Shown here piece after piece: positions 9,077-16,978 of a stretch of 61,945 nucleotides of DNA (position 1 is the stretch's first letter; every line of letters starts with the position of its first letter). The position numbers and the translations under genes are program-made. The stretch comes from an uncultured Bacteroidota bacterium (GTDB lineage: Bacteria; Bacteroidota; Rhodothermia; Rhodothermales; Salinibacteraceae): contig CAJXLV010000017.1 in assembly GCA_913056185.1 (NCBI GenBank), forward strand, positions 1 to 61,945, read 5' to 3'. Under the pieces are notes generated by a model. It saw only the letters and a program-made list of their open reading frames with translations, had not been told where the DNA came from and searched no databases.

Positions 9077-9952
9077 ATGCCAAACAACGTCACCGGCGAT
9101 CCCCGACGCGCCTTTCAGTTTCTCGACCTCAACGACCGCGGCGAAAAGCCCCGCGAGGTCGGCGTCACCGAGATTCGTGGGCCGTACTACAGCCCAATGG
9201 GGCCCAACTACCTCGACGACGTGCTCTCCACGATGGGGCACTACGTCGATAGCCTCAAATTCGCGGGGGGCTCGTTCAGCCTCATGCCCGAGGCGGAGGT
9301 CCAGACGCTCCTCGATCTCGCCCACGACCACGACGTGATGGTCTCCACAGGCGGCTTCATGGAGCACGTCCTCTCGCAGGGGACCGATGCGGTGTACCAG
9401 TACATCGACGAGTGCGCCCGCCTGGGCTTCGACATCATCGAGATTTCTGCGGGCTTCATTACGCTGCCCACCGACGATTGGCTGCGCCTCATCGACGCGG
9501 TGCAGGACGCAGGGCTGAAGGCAAAGCCGGAGGTCGGCATCCAGCACGGGGCCGGCGGCGGGGCCACCACGACCGAAGAGCTGGAGCAGATCGGTCAGCA
9601 GGACCCGTCGCAGGCCATCGCGCAGGCAAAGCGGTTTTTAGACGCCGGAGCCTCCCAGATTATGATGGAGAGCGAAGGCATTACGGAGAACGTGCCGGAG
9701 ATGCGCACGGACATCCCCGCCCGCTTCATCGACGAGCTGGGGCTGGAGAACCTTATGTTTGAGGCGGCCGACCCGCACGTTTTCCCCTGGTACGTCCAGA
9801 ACTACGGCCCAGAGGTGAACCTTTTCGTGGACCACAGCCAGATTGTGCAGCTGGAGTGCTTGCGCAGCGGCATCTGGGGACCGCACGACCTGTTCGGCCG
9901 CGTGCACACGTTCAAGGGCGCGCCGGGCGCGGACCCCGCGGAATCTGTGTGA
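9077..9952 (+). CDS. ComA/HSA32-family protein, phosphosulfolactate synthase-like
   Basis: TIM-barrel protein of the phosphosulfolactate synthase family, 291 residues. The founding enzyme, archaeal ComA, adds sulfite to phosphoenolpyruvate. Family segments visible are GHYVDSLKFAGGSF, MVSTGGFMEHVLSQG, LGFDIIEISAGF, LKAKPEVGIQ, MMESEGIT and the C-terminal LFVDHSQIVQLECLRSGIWG. Many bacterial and plant (HSA32) members have not been shown to make phosphosulfolactate, so the name is a family label. No comB, comC, comD or comE gene is in the window. In a Salinibacter relative, a sulfolactate-to-cysteate route could feed sulfonolipids, but the adjacent PrpD-family gene points to an undefined two-gene pathway instead. 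Both readings are inference. Confidence 0.82.
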   Translation: MPNNVTGDPRRAFQFLDLNDRGEKPREVGVTEIRGPYYSPMGPNYLDDVLSTMGHYVDSLKFAGGSFSLMPEAEVQTLLDLAHDHDVMVSTGGFMEHVLSQGTDAVYQYIDECARLGFDIIEISAGFITLPTDDWLRLIDAVQDAGLKAKPEVGIQHGAGGGATTTEELEQIGQQDPSQAIAQAKRFLDAGASQIMMESEGITENVPEMRTDIPARFIDELGLENLMFEAADPHVFPWYVQNYGPEVNLFVDHSQIVQLECLRSGIWGPHDLFGRVHTFKGAPGADPAESV

Positions 9953-10056
9953 GGTCCTGCGCCGGGCCCGTGAGGCGGCGAACTGGGGGCCGGGGCAGCC
10001 GTAGGCGGTTCCTGCATCCCCTGAAGACCTGCCTTTCTGACCTTGCCTTCTTACGT

Positions 10057-10623
10057 ATGACGCGTCGACACTTCTTGGATCGGGTGGGGCGCCTGGGCCT
10101 GGCGGGCCTGGGCGGTGCGGCCGTGCTTGCGGGGTGTGGGGGCGAGGCGGCGAGCGATGCTCCCCGCACCGTCCGCGTAACGCCCACGACCGACGGTGCA
10201 CCGCCGGTTGCGCGCCTCCACCCCAAGGGCAACCGCATGCGATTTCAGGAAACGACCCTGGTGGCCCCGCCCGCCACCGCGGTGACGCTGGTGTTCGAGA
10301 ACACCGCCTCCCGCCCCTCCATGCAGCACAACGTGGTGCTCCTCCGCGAGCCGCCCACCCAGGCGCTGTTTCAGCGGGTGGGAGAGGCGGCGGCCCGCGC
10401 CCCCGATCACGTCCCCGATCTGCCGGTGGTGCTGGCGGCCACTCCGCTCTCGCGCCCCGGCGAAACGGTGTCGGTCACCTTCACCACACCCTCCGCCCCG
10501 GGCGACTACGGCTACGTGTGCACCTACCCGGGGCACTGGGTTACGATGCAGGGCACGCTGCGGGTGGAAGCGGCAGGTCAGCGCAAAGAATCGGCGAGCG
10601 GGCGCACCACAATGTCGCCGTAG
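10057..10623 (+). CDS. Azurin-like blue copper lipoprotein
   Basis: Cupredoxin of 188 residues that should carry electrons outside the cytoplasm. The N-terminus MTRRHFLDRVGRLG has a twin-arginine pair, and LAGC is a lipobox, so it is probably a Tat-exported lipoprotein. All four type-1 copper ligands of azurin are present: His91 in MQHNVVL, and Cys155, His160 and Met164 in YVCTYPGHWVTMQGTL, with azurin-like spacing. The N-terminal region between the lipobox and the cupredoxin domain is a short linker. The gene is 104 bases after the ComA-family gene and its 3' end overlaps the convergent DUF3047-type gene by 46 bases. It is only a few kilobases from the Cu/Ag efflux locus. The redox partner is unknown. 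Confidence 0.9.
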   Translation: MTRRHFLDRVGRLGLAGLGGAAVLAGCGGEAASDAPRTVRVTPTTDGAPPVARLHPKGNRMRFQETTLVAPPATAVTLVFENTASRPSMQHNVVLLREPPTQALFQRVGEAAARAPDHVPDLPVVLAATPLSRPGETVSVTFTTPSAPGDYGYVCTYPGHWVTMQGTLRVEAAGQRKESASGRTTMSP

Positions 10624-11348
10624 AGCGCCGTGGCCGCCTCGCCGGTGTTGTCCGTGTCCGTCATAACAGCGATGCCGTTGATCGGCGGCGGCGCCTCGCC
10701 AAAGGCACGCCGGTAGTCGGCCCGCAGGTTGCGCCGTTCCGTTACCCACTGCCCCACGCGGGTGGAGCCGCTTTCCACCGCCACCATCTGCACCCAGTCG
10801 GTAAACGGGTTGGGAAGAACGGTGCCCTTTTCTACCCGGTTGGCCCAGATGTAATTGAGGGCGCGGGTGGGAATTTGGTCGTAGCCGAGCGCCTGTAGCG
10901 CGTTGTACTTGACCCGGTCCAAAAAGCCGAGGTTGCTGGGATCGTAGTCGAACGTTACGTAGAGACGCGCGGGGTAGTCGTCGCCGTCCTTGGTCCGGGC
11001 ATTGCCGCGGTCGAGAACGCGGCTTACCCGCCACCGCCACGTGAGCAGGGGGCGCTGCTGCGGCCGCACGCGCACCTCGCGCGCCAGTCCCGCCGCACTG
11101 GCGTCGCTAACAGCCCGCAGGACCGTGACGCTGTCGCCCTGCACGCGTTGCTGCACCAACCGGTATTGCGTCCGGCGCTCCACATCGCCGAAGCGGATGG
11201 GCGCCCACGCCTCGGGATGCCCGTTCGAATCGGCCGGCGTGGCGGAGAAGTGGCCCACGTAGCGAGCATCCGGACGGCCCGTGAAGGCCATCGTGAGGAC
11301 AAGTCCGAGAAGAAGGACCCCGACTTCGGCGTGGCGGCGCGCAGGCAT
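10578..11348 (-). CDS. DUF3047-type exported protein
   Basis: Protein of 256 residues that resembles the DUF3047 family, whose function is unknown. The start at 11348 gives one N-terminal hydrophobic segment (VGVLLLGLVLTMAF), so it is likely periplasmic or anchored; an in-frame start further upstream would add a non-hydrophobic leader. Features that match the family by eye are PLLTWRWRVSRVLD, the acidic DDYPARLYVTFDYD, LNYIWANR, and the end GIAVMTDTDNTGEAATALYG. The gene is convergent with the azurin-like gene and overlaps it by 46 bases, so the two transcripts would be antisense at their ends. Confidence 0.72.
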   Translation of the reverse strand: MPARRHAEVGVLLLGLVLTMAFTGRPDARYVGHFSATPADSNGHPEAWAPIRFGDVERRTQYRLVQQRVQGDSVTVLRAVSDASAAGLAREVRVRPQQRPLLTWRWRVSRVLDRGNARTKDGDDYPARLYVTFDYDPSNLGFLDRVKYNALQALGYDQIPTRALNYIWANRVEKGTVLPNPFTDWVQMVAVESGSTRVGQWVTERRNLRADYRRAFGEAPPPINGIAVMTDTDNTGEAATALYGDIVVRPLADSLR

Positions 11349-11844
11349 CGGCACGTTGGGAGGTGCATTCGCGGATAAGCTTCCGTGGGCTTCCCGAATG
11401 ACCGAGTGAGCCCCGTTTCGGTCCTGAAGCGCCAGTATCGGCGGGTCGTTCCCGGGCGCGACCGCTTGTCGCCCCGGGCAAGACGTCCTCCGGCAACATT
11501 TTCCCATTCAGGCACCGCTTCACGAGTTGACACCCCCTCGGCCAAGCGGCTGCCCCGACTGCCGCCGGGGCCGGGAGGCTCTTGACCTCCGCACTGCCGC
11601 TTGCCTCGTCAGACAGCACAGGCGGCAATCGGCACCGAAACTGTTTCGCTTCGTCCCGAAAGCGTTCGGGAGCGCCCCCGAACCGACAGGTGTATGTCCC
11701 GGCAAATGAGCGGAGCGAATTCACGCGAGTAAACGCACGGGCCCTTTGCTGCTCTGCCCGACGGGGGGGCGGCACTCCGTCGGGGGCTCCACTCCATACT
11801 GCAAAATCCCGAAGCATCCTCGGCGCACATGGCCGCGGGAGGCG
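11349..11844. other. 496-bp gap with no convincing gene
   Basis: The gap lies between the start of the DUF3047-type gene and the stop of the exchanger gene, both on the minus strand. Bases 11349-11525 hold nothing I recognise beyond possible upstream signals of the DUF3047-type gene. Bases 11526-11755 are one copy of a long dispersed repeat. A second hairpin element ends at the exchanger stop codon (11811-11847). Short open frames here show no protein-like conservation apart from the repeat itself. Confidence 0.7.
11526..11755 (-). repeat. Long dispersed repeat, copy 1
   Basis: About 220 bp that match the inverse of 26735-26963. An identical block of about 35 nt starts at 11586 (containing CCTCGTCAGACAGCAC), and a second conserved block spans about 11688-11740 (ACAGGTGTATGTCCC, GCGAATTCACGC, AGTAAACG). 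The left edge reads TGACACCCCCTCGGCC, like the hairpin-element edge that forms stop codons elsewhere, but no recognisable gene ends here. It could be a decayed mobile element or a structured RNA. Confidence 0.8.
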
Positions 11845-11847
11845 TCA
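11811..11847 (+). repeat. Hairpin-element edge at the exchanger stop codon
   Basis: Read in the sense of the exchanger gene, the edge is TGACGCCTCCCGCGGCC, where TGA is the stop codon. GAGGATGC then lies about 27 nt from the stop codon. The first part matches the edge of the elements at 17878-17940 and 37709-37771, but the hairpin interior is shorter and degenerate. Confidence 0.6.
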
Positions 11848-12876
11848 CGTGCCCGGCGGAAGGCTGGGCACAAAATCGACCTTCCCGAATGTTTCCACCC
11901 CAATCCACACCACAAAGAGCGTGTAGAGTCCCAAAAGCGTCCACGCCTCGCGGCGCGAGACCAACAGGTGCGTCCGCATCATCAAAAAGACGACCAACGT
12001 GGCCAGCGTAAGGACGGCCATCATAGGGGCTGCGATGGAGTAATTGATGGCAACCGTGCCCGCCACCAGTACCCCAGCGGGGATGCACACGAGGAGGTCG
12101 AAGATATTGCTGCCCAGCACATTGGCGACGCTGGTAATCGCATTTCCGTTGCGGGCAGCCCGGATGCTCACGAAGGCGTCGGGGACGGAGGTGCCAGCGG
12201 CAACGACGGTGATGCCCCACAGAAATGAGGGAGTGCCAAAGAAGTCCCCAAATCGGAGGGCCGTTTGCACAAGCCCCTCCACCCCCACCAAAATGGTGCC
12301 GAGCGCTCCCATCAACACCGCCCACTCCCGTCCCACTCGAATATCTTCGGGAGCCACCTCTGCCTCGTAGTCCATTGTGTCCTGGTACTGCACGAAGACG
12401 TACAGCCCGTACATGCCCAGGGGGAGGAGCACAAGCGGACGCGTGACGTCTCCGGCCAGCGATCCTGCCACGCCCTCTACCGGGTTGTAAATGACAGCGA
12501 ACGAAAACACAAGCAGGAGCACCGCGACCGAAATGAGGTAGAATTGCGCCTCCTTGTAAACCAGGTCGCGATTGGAGCGCAGCACATTTTTGGCGAACAG
12601 GCCGGCCAGGGCGGGAATCACAAGCACATTGAAGAGCGCCGACCCCACAATGGCCGCCACGCCCAACTCAAACTCCCCGTGCAGCAGCGTTGAAAACACG
12701 GCCGTCGTCAACTCGGGAAAGCTGGAGCCTACGGCCACCACCACGGCTCCCTGAATGATGGGGGGAAGCTCGTAGTAGACCGACAGGCGCTCGCTGGAGG
12801 ACTCGAGCCAGCCGCTGCCCACCCAGATGATGGCGGTGGAGACCAGCGCGATCAGAAGGTACAGGAGGAGGAGCAT
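11845..12876 (-). CDS. Ca2+/Na+ exchanger family membrane protein (YrbG-like)
   Basis: Cation/Ca2+ exchanger (CaCA superfamily) of 343 residues with about ten predicted membrane helices. Both alpha-repeats that form the ion path are present. The first is near VAVGSSFPELTTAVFSTL and GSALFNVLVIPAL; the second is near VAAGTSVPDAFVSIRAA and GSNIFDLLVCIPAG. The second repeat has Asp where many members have Glu (PD instead of PE), which is allowed in the family. The start at 12876 (MLLLLYLLIALV) was chosen over longer frames because it begins directly with the first helix. The stop codon is formed by the edge of a repeat element. The gene is divergent from panC. Whether it moves Ca2+ with Na+ or H+ cannot be seen. 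Confidence 0.9.
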   Translation of the reverse strand: MLLLLYLLIALVSTAIIWVGSGWLESSSERLSVYYELPPIIQGAVVVAVGSSFPELTTAVFSTLLHGEFELGVAAIVGSALFNVLVIPALAGLFAKNVLRSNRDLVYKEAQFYLISVAVLLLVFSFAVIYNPVEGVAGSLAGDVTRPLVLLPLGMYGLYVFVQYQDTMDYEAEVAPEDIRVGREWAVLMGALGTILVGVEGLVQTALRFGDFFGTPSFLWGITVVAAGTSVPDAFVSIRAARNGNAITSVANVLGSNIFDLLVCIPAGVLVAGTVAINYSIAAPMMAVLTLATLVVFLMMRTHLLVSRREAWTLLGLYTLFVVWIGVETFGKVDFVPSLPPGT

Positions 12877-12958
12877 GGTGGGAGAAGGGGATGGGAGAAG
12901 AGGGGCCGTGCAAAGAGGCTCCTCCGGAACCGGTTTGGGCCCCGAGAGAGACGCACCG

Positions 12959-12988
12959 GGGCGTGCCGCATGTGGGCGTGCCGCATGT
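12959..12988 (+). repeat. 15-nt perfect tandem duplication
   Basis: Two identical 15-nt units (GGGCGTGCCGCATGT) at 12959 and 12974. They lie in the 251-bp divergent spacer between the exchanger gene and panC, where the promoters of both genes should lie. Confidence 0.9.
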
Positions 12989-13127
12989 GGATGAGGGATC
13001 GTATTCCCAGAACTCGGCAGGGTTCGCCCGTCGGGCAGCGGAGCAAGCCCGCCGTGCGTGTCGAACCAGACGCCCGTGCCTTCGTAGCTGAGACGCAGTC
13101 TTGTCTTCGCCAACCGCTTCCTTGCTT

Positions 13128-14006
13128 ATGGAGCTCCTACGCACGGTCGAGGCCATGCAGGCCCATGCCGACGCAGCCGAGTCCGCGGGCCGGACGCGGG
13201 CCCTCGTGCCCACCCTCGGCGCGCTGCACGACGGGCATCTCGCCCTCGTCCGTACGGCCCTGGAAAAAGCCGACCACGTCACCGTTTCGGTCTTTGTGAA
13301 TCCTACACAGTTTGGGCCGGGGGAGGATTACGACGCTTATCCCCGCGACCTGGAGGGCGACCGTGCGGCGCTGGAGGCCTTGGGGGTGGACGCCCTCTTC
13401 GCGCCCACCGTGGACGAGATGTACCCCTTTCTCCAGGAGGAGGGGATGCCAAGCCCGCTGGCCTGGGTCTCCGTCGAGCAGCTCGACGAGCACCTCTGCG
13501 GCGCCTACCGCGAGGGCCACTTCCGAGGCGTTGCTACGGTGGTTACCAAGCTGTTTCATGCCTGTACACCGGACGTCGGCGTGTTTGGCAAGAAGGACGC
13601 CCAGCAGTACGTCCTTCTCCGGCGGCTGACAGAAGCGCTCCTGCTGGACATCGAAATTGTGGGGGTGCCCACGGTCCGTGAGCCCGATGGGCTTGCCAAG
13701 TCCTCTCGCAACGCGTACCTCGATCCCGACGAGCGGGCGCAGGCTCCAGTTCTGTACGAGGCCGTGACCGCGGCAAAGTCCGCCATCGAAGGGGGGGAAC
13801 AGGAGGCCCAAGCGGTTGTTGGAGCGATGCAAAATTCGCTATCAGCAGCGCCCCTGGCGCGTGTTCAATACGCCGATGTGGTCGACGCGCACACCCTTCA
13901 GCCCGTGCAGCGTCTTGCGCCCGGGCAAGAGGTCCTGGCCGCCGTTGCCGTCTTCTTCGGCGACACGCGCCTCATCGACAACGCCTTTGTCTCCGTGCCA
14001 CGCTGA
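13128..14006 (+). CDS. panC: Pantothenate synthetase
   Basis: Joins pantoate and beta-alanine with ATP to make pantothenate, the coenzyme A precursor; cytosolic, 292 residues, a normal length. Visible motifs are VPTLGALHDGHLALV (the HxGH nucleotide-binding motif at residues 34-37), VSVFVNPTQFGP, FGKKDAQQYVLLRR (the KMSKS-like region comes later) and LAKSSRNAYLDP. ATG at 13128 is preferred to the TTG at 13101 because it gives the usual N-terminus. The next gene, panD, makes the beta-alanine substrate and starts 46 bases downstream, so panC-panD form an operon for the two last steps. panB is not in the window. Confidence 0.97.
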   Translation: MELLRTVEAMQAHADAAESAGRTRALVPTLGALHDGHLALVRTALEKADHVTVSVFVNPTQFGPGEDYDAYPRDLEGDRAALEALGVDALFAPTVDEMYPFLQEEGMPSPLAWVSVEQLDEHLCGAYREGHFRGVATVVTKLFHACTPDVGVFGKKDAQQYVLLRRLTEALLLDIEIVGVPTVREPDGLAKSSRNAYLDPDERAQAPVLYEAVTAAKSAIEGGEQEAQAVVGAMQNSLSAAPLARVQYADVVDAHTLQPVQRLAPGQEVLAAVAVFFGDTRLIDNAFVSVPR

Positions 14007-14052
14007 TGGCGGGTCCACTCGTCCTGTGTCCCCAACTGCTGTGCGCCCGTTC

Positions 14053-14490
14053 ATGACCATCACGATGCTCAGAGCGAAGCTCCATCGCCTTCGCGTCACG
14101 GATGCCAATCTGTACTACCAGGGCTCCATCACGATCGACGAAGAGCTGCTCGACGCGGCGGGCCTCCTACCGTACGAAAAGGTGCAGGTGGTGAATGTAA
14201 ACAACGGCTCTCGGCTGGAGACTTACACCATCCCCGGCGAGGCAGGAGAGCGGACCGTGTGCCTGAATGGGGCGGCGGCCCGATTGGCCGAGGTCGGCGA
14301 TGAGGTGATCGTGATTGCCTACGCAGAGATGACTGCCCAAGAGGCCCAACAGCATCATCCACGAGTGGTGCACGTCGATGCGGATAACGATGTGACTCGC
14401 ACCCGCACCTTGGACGTAGCGGGCGAAGAGCCGGACCTGGCGCCGGACGGCATGGAGGATGTGCTGATTGCGGAGTCGGAGCCCAAGTGA
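14053..14490 (+). CDS. panD: Aspartate 1-decarboxylase precursor
   Basis: Pyruvoyl enzyme that turns L-aspartate into beta-alanine for pantothenate; 145 residues. The self-cleavage site is visible as YYQGSITID with Gly24-Ser25, the same numbering as in E. coli, so Ser25 would become the pyruvoyl group. Other conserved parts are MLRAKLHRLRVTDANL, VNVNNGSRLETY and LNGAAARLAEVGDEVIVIAYA. The C-terminal tail after about residue 118 is acidic and longer than in E. coli. ATG at 14053 was chosen to match the usual spacing; a second ATG lies four codons later. The stop codon TGA is the first three bases of a hairpin repeat element. Confidence 0.97.
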   Translation: MTITMLRAKLHRLRVTDANLYYQGSITIDEELLDAAGLLPYEKVQVVNVNNGSRLETYTIPGEAGERTVCLNGAAARLAEVGDEVIVIAYAEMTAQEAQQHHPRVVHVDADNDVTRTRTLDVAGEEPDLAPDGMEDVLIAESEPK

Positions 14491-14548
14491 CGTCCCCCTG
14501 GCTGAAGCCGGAGGGGGACTGCTCTTTCGTGCATCCTCGATGCTCTAA
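14488..14548 (-). repeat. Hairpin repeat element at the panD stop (element A)
   Basis: Read in the panD sense it begins with the stop codon (TGACGTCCCCCTGGC). The stem CCCCCTGGC/GCCGGAGGGGG with loop TGAA follows, then GCTCTTTCG, and it ends in GCATCCTCGATGCTCTAA. Related copies in the opposite orientation lie at 17878-17940 and 37709-37771. It may act as a transcription terminator or 3' mRNA stabiliser, although no U-tract follows the stem. Confidence 0.85.
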
Positions 14549-14841
14549 GGGGACTGCAGGAGCCCTGCGCCAGTGCGGCAGCCTCATGTTCCTGTCCGTC
14601 AGTTGTTTCTGTTATTGGAAAAGCCCTTTTGCAATCCGGGCCCGCTCAAAAACCGCAGCGGTTCCCTGGTGGGGGCGTGCGGCGGCAGGGGCCGACGCAA
14701 TTCCCATCCGCAAGCAATTCCCATCCGAAATTCGAGGATTATCGCTCGATACCCCGCCGGCGTTTCGCTATACTGGTCGGGCAGTTCCAGTCGATCCGAC
14801 GCGTCTTGCATTCCGTCAACGTCTACATACCACCTTCTGCC
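14491..14841. other. 351-bp gap between panD and the dehydrogenase gene
   Basis: The first 58 bases are the hairpin element at the panD end. A direct repeat of 14 nt (GCAATTCCCATCCG) occurs at 14697-14710 and 14714-14727, period 17. A weak -10-like TATACT lies at 14769-14774, 67 bases before the next start codon, without a good -35. Otherwise I see nothing in it. Confidence 0.6.
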
Positions 14842-15696
14842 ATGACCGTACAAACTGTCGCTATTGTGGGGGCGGGCACGATGGGGAACGGCATCGCACA
14901 TGTGTTTGCGCTGCATGGGTATGAGACCACCCTCATTGATCTCGACGAGCCGCTGCTTGATGAGGCCCGAGGCACCATCGAACAGAATCTCACCCGACAG
15001 GTCGAAAAAGACGCAATTGCCCCTGCCGACCGGGCCGATGCGCTCGATCGCCTTTCCTTCACGCCCGACACGGCGTCCGGGGTGGCCGTCGCCGATTTGG
15101 TTGTGGAGGCAGTTCCCGAGGAGCGGTCCCTAAAGGCGGAGGTCTTCGGGACGCTCGACGAGCACGCTCCCGACGAGGCCATCCTGGCGTCCAATACGTC
15201 CTCAATCTCCATCACCTGGATTGGGAGCCAGACCGACCGCCCCGATCGTGTAGTTGGGATGCACTTTTTCAATCCCGTACCCGTCATGACGCTTGTAGAG
15301 GCGGTGCGGGGGCAGCGGACGAGCGATGCGACGTACGACGTGGTGGCCGACGTGGCCGACGACCTCGGCAAACATCCCGTGGAGGTGGACGACTATCCCG
15401 GTTTTGTGTCCAACCGGGTGCTGATGCCGATGATCAACGAGGCCATCTTCTGCGTGATGGAGGGCGTCGCCGAGCCCGACGACATTGACACGGTGATGAC
15501 GCTCGGGATGAACCACCCGATGGGGCCCCTCACGCTGGCCGACTTCATTGGGCTGGATGTGTGCCTGCACATCCTGGAGGTGCTCCACGACGAATTGGGC
15601 GACGACAAGTACCGTCCGTGTCCACTCCTGCGCCGCAAGGTGACTGCTGGACAACTCGGCCGAAAGACAGGGGAGGGGTTTTTTGAATACGAGTGA
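14842..15696 (+). CDS. 3-hydroxyacyl-CoA (3-hydroxybutyryl-CoA) dehydrogenase
   Basis: NAD(P)-dependent enzyme that interconverts 3-hydroxyacyl-CoA and 3-oxoacyl-CoA, 284 residues, the size of stand-alone Hbd/PaaH enzymes. The Rossmann motif is IVGAGTMGNGIA at residues 7-18. Catalytic-region motifs are SNTSSISI, the catalytic-His segment GMHFFNPVPVMTLVEAV and PGFVSNRVLMPMINEA. NHPMGPLTLADFIGLD lies in the C-terminal dimer domain. It stands alone, so it could serve beta-oxidation, butyrate-type or polyhydroxyalkanoate metabolism. The stop codon lies inside the first unit of a 14-nt tandem repeat, so the second unit duplicates the last codons. Confidence 0.93.
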   Translation: MTVQTVAIVGAGTMGNGIAHVFALHGYETTLIDLDEPLLDEARGTIEQNLTRQVEKDAIAPADRADALDRLSFTPDTASGVAVADLVVEAVPEERSLKAEVFGTLDEHAPDEAILASNTSSISITWIGSQTDRPDRVVGMHFFNPVPVMTLVEAVRGQRTSDATYDVVADVADDLGKHPVEVDDYPGFVSNRVLMPMINEAIFCVMEGVAEPDDIDTVMTLGMNHPMGPLTLADFIGLDVCLHILEVLHDELGDDKYRPCPLLRRKVTAGQLGRKTGEGFFEYE

Positions 15697-15712
15697 GTGA
15701 ATACGAGTGAGT
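15685..15712 (+). repeat. 14-nt tandem duplication across a stop codon
   Basis: Two identical units GAATACGAGTGAGT at 15685 and 15699. The TGA in the first unit is the stop codon of the dehydrogenase gene, so the last three codons and stop are duplicated just after it. Confidence 0.9.
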
Positions 15713-15790
15713 CGCGCTCCGGCGTGAGCGTTCCGCGCAAAGCGTGCGAGGATGCGGAGACACACCCAGTCATGAGTCACGCTTCACGTA

Positions 15791-16762
15791 TCACTCGTCG
15801 TGCTCCTCGTAGGCGGCGATGATGTCCTGCACGAGGCGGTGGCGGGCCACGTCCTCGCGTTCCAGATAGATAAACTCGATGCCGTCGATGCCCTTCAGGA
15901 TGTGCTGCACCTGAATGAGCCCACTTGTGCTCCGGTCCTGAAGGTCGGTCTGGGTTACGTCCCCGGTAACGATGGCGCGGCTGTGCGGCCCGAGGCGGGT
16001 CAGAAACATCTTCATCTGGCTTGTGGTGGCGTTCTGGGCCTCGTCGAGGATGACAAATGAGGACTTGAGGGTGCGGCCACGCATGTAGGCAAGCGGCACC
16101 ACCTCCACGCGGTCCTGTTCCAGAGACTCGGCCAGTTCGTCGCGCGGCATCATTTCGCCGAGTGCGTCGTAGAGCGGCCGCAGGTACGGGGCGACCTTCT
16201 CGTAGAAGTCGCCGGGCAGGAATCCGAGCTCCTCGCCGGCCTCCACGGCAGGGCGGGACAGCACAATTTTATTGACCTCGTGGTTGTTGAGGGCCGCCAC
16301 GGCCAGCGCGACCGCGATGTATGTTTTCCCGGTGCCGGCCGGGCCGATGGTGAACAACACGTCGTTGGCCGCGGCGGACTGCACGAGCCGCGCTTGGTTT
16401 TCGGAGCGCGGCTTGATGATCTCCCCGTCGGGGGTGGAGAGGATGGGCGTCCGCTGATCCTGAAAGTCCTCCGGGCGGGTGTGGGGCGGGGAGGCCTCGC
16501 GGCCCGTGTCGAACAGTGCAAGAACTGTGTCTACGTCGTCTTCAGTGAGATGATTGTTGCGGTCGAGCAGGGTCATCATCTCGTCGAACACGCGCTCTAC
16601 GGTTTGGAGGGTGTCCGGGTCGCCTTTGAGATGCACCTCGCTGCCGCGCGCCGTGACGCGGGCATCGGGGAACGCGTTTTCGATCTTCCGGAGGTATACA
16701 TCGTTGAAGCCGAACAGCAGGAGGGGATCGGCACCGTCAATGCTCAGTGTTTTCTCGGGCAA
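15791..16762 (-). CDS. PhoH-family ATPase
   Basis: Cytosolic P-loop NTPase of the PhoH family (323 residues), linked in other bacteria to phosphate stress and RNA metabolism; its biochemical role is poorly defined. An N-terminal nucleic-acid-binding-like segment (residues 1-65, ARVTARGSEVHLKGDP) precedes the ATPase core. Walker A is GPAGTGKT at 140-147 and Walker B is FVILDEAQN at about 236-244. The conserved SRPAVEAGEELGFLPGD, GRTLKSS and GDVTQTDL are also present. This is the PhoH core type rather than PhoH2, since no PIN domain is present. It is convergent with the dehydrogenase gene and divergent from dapF. Confidence 0.94.
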   Translation of the reverse strand: MPEKTLSIDGADPLLLFGFNDVYLRKIENAFPDARVTARGSEVHLKGDPDTLQTVERVFDEMMTLLDRNNHLTEDDVDTVLALFDTGREASPPHTRPEDFQDQRTPILSTPDGEIIKPRSENQARLVQSAAANDVLFTIGPAGTGKTYIAVALAVAALNNHEVNKIVLSRPAVEAGEELGFLPGDFYEKVAPYLRPLYDALGEMMPRDELAESLEQDRVEVVPLAYMRGRTLKSSFVILDEAQNATTSQMKMFLTRLGPHSRAIVTGDVTQTDLQDRSTSGLIQVQHILKGIDGIEFIYLEREDVARHRLVQDIIAAYEEHDE

Positions 16763-16978
16763 AGGGCTGCGGGGGTCGGTGATGAGCGTGGATGATGGAA
16801 GATGCTCCGAAGGGGACGATCGGCGCTTCCGAACGTGCTCCGGGCCTCAGGGAAGAAGGTATACGGCGGGGCAGAGGGATCGTGCCGACGAGAGCGAAGG
16901 CATTTGGGGCGGGGCTGCACTCGGGGCCTCCTCTGCGGGCTCTTTTTTCGTGTTTTTTTCCTTGTGATGTGCGGCACC

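Noticed and set aside
11582-11926. Small protein gene in the long repeat (QVYVPxNERSEFT peptide)
   Set aside because: The same peptide appears in the second repeat copy, but changes between copies fall on coding-changing positions as much as silent ones, and there is no start signal. Repeat homology is the simpler explanation.
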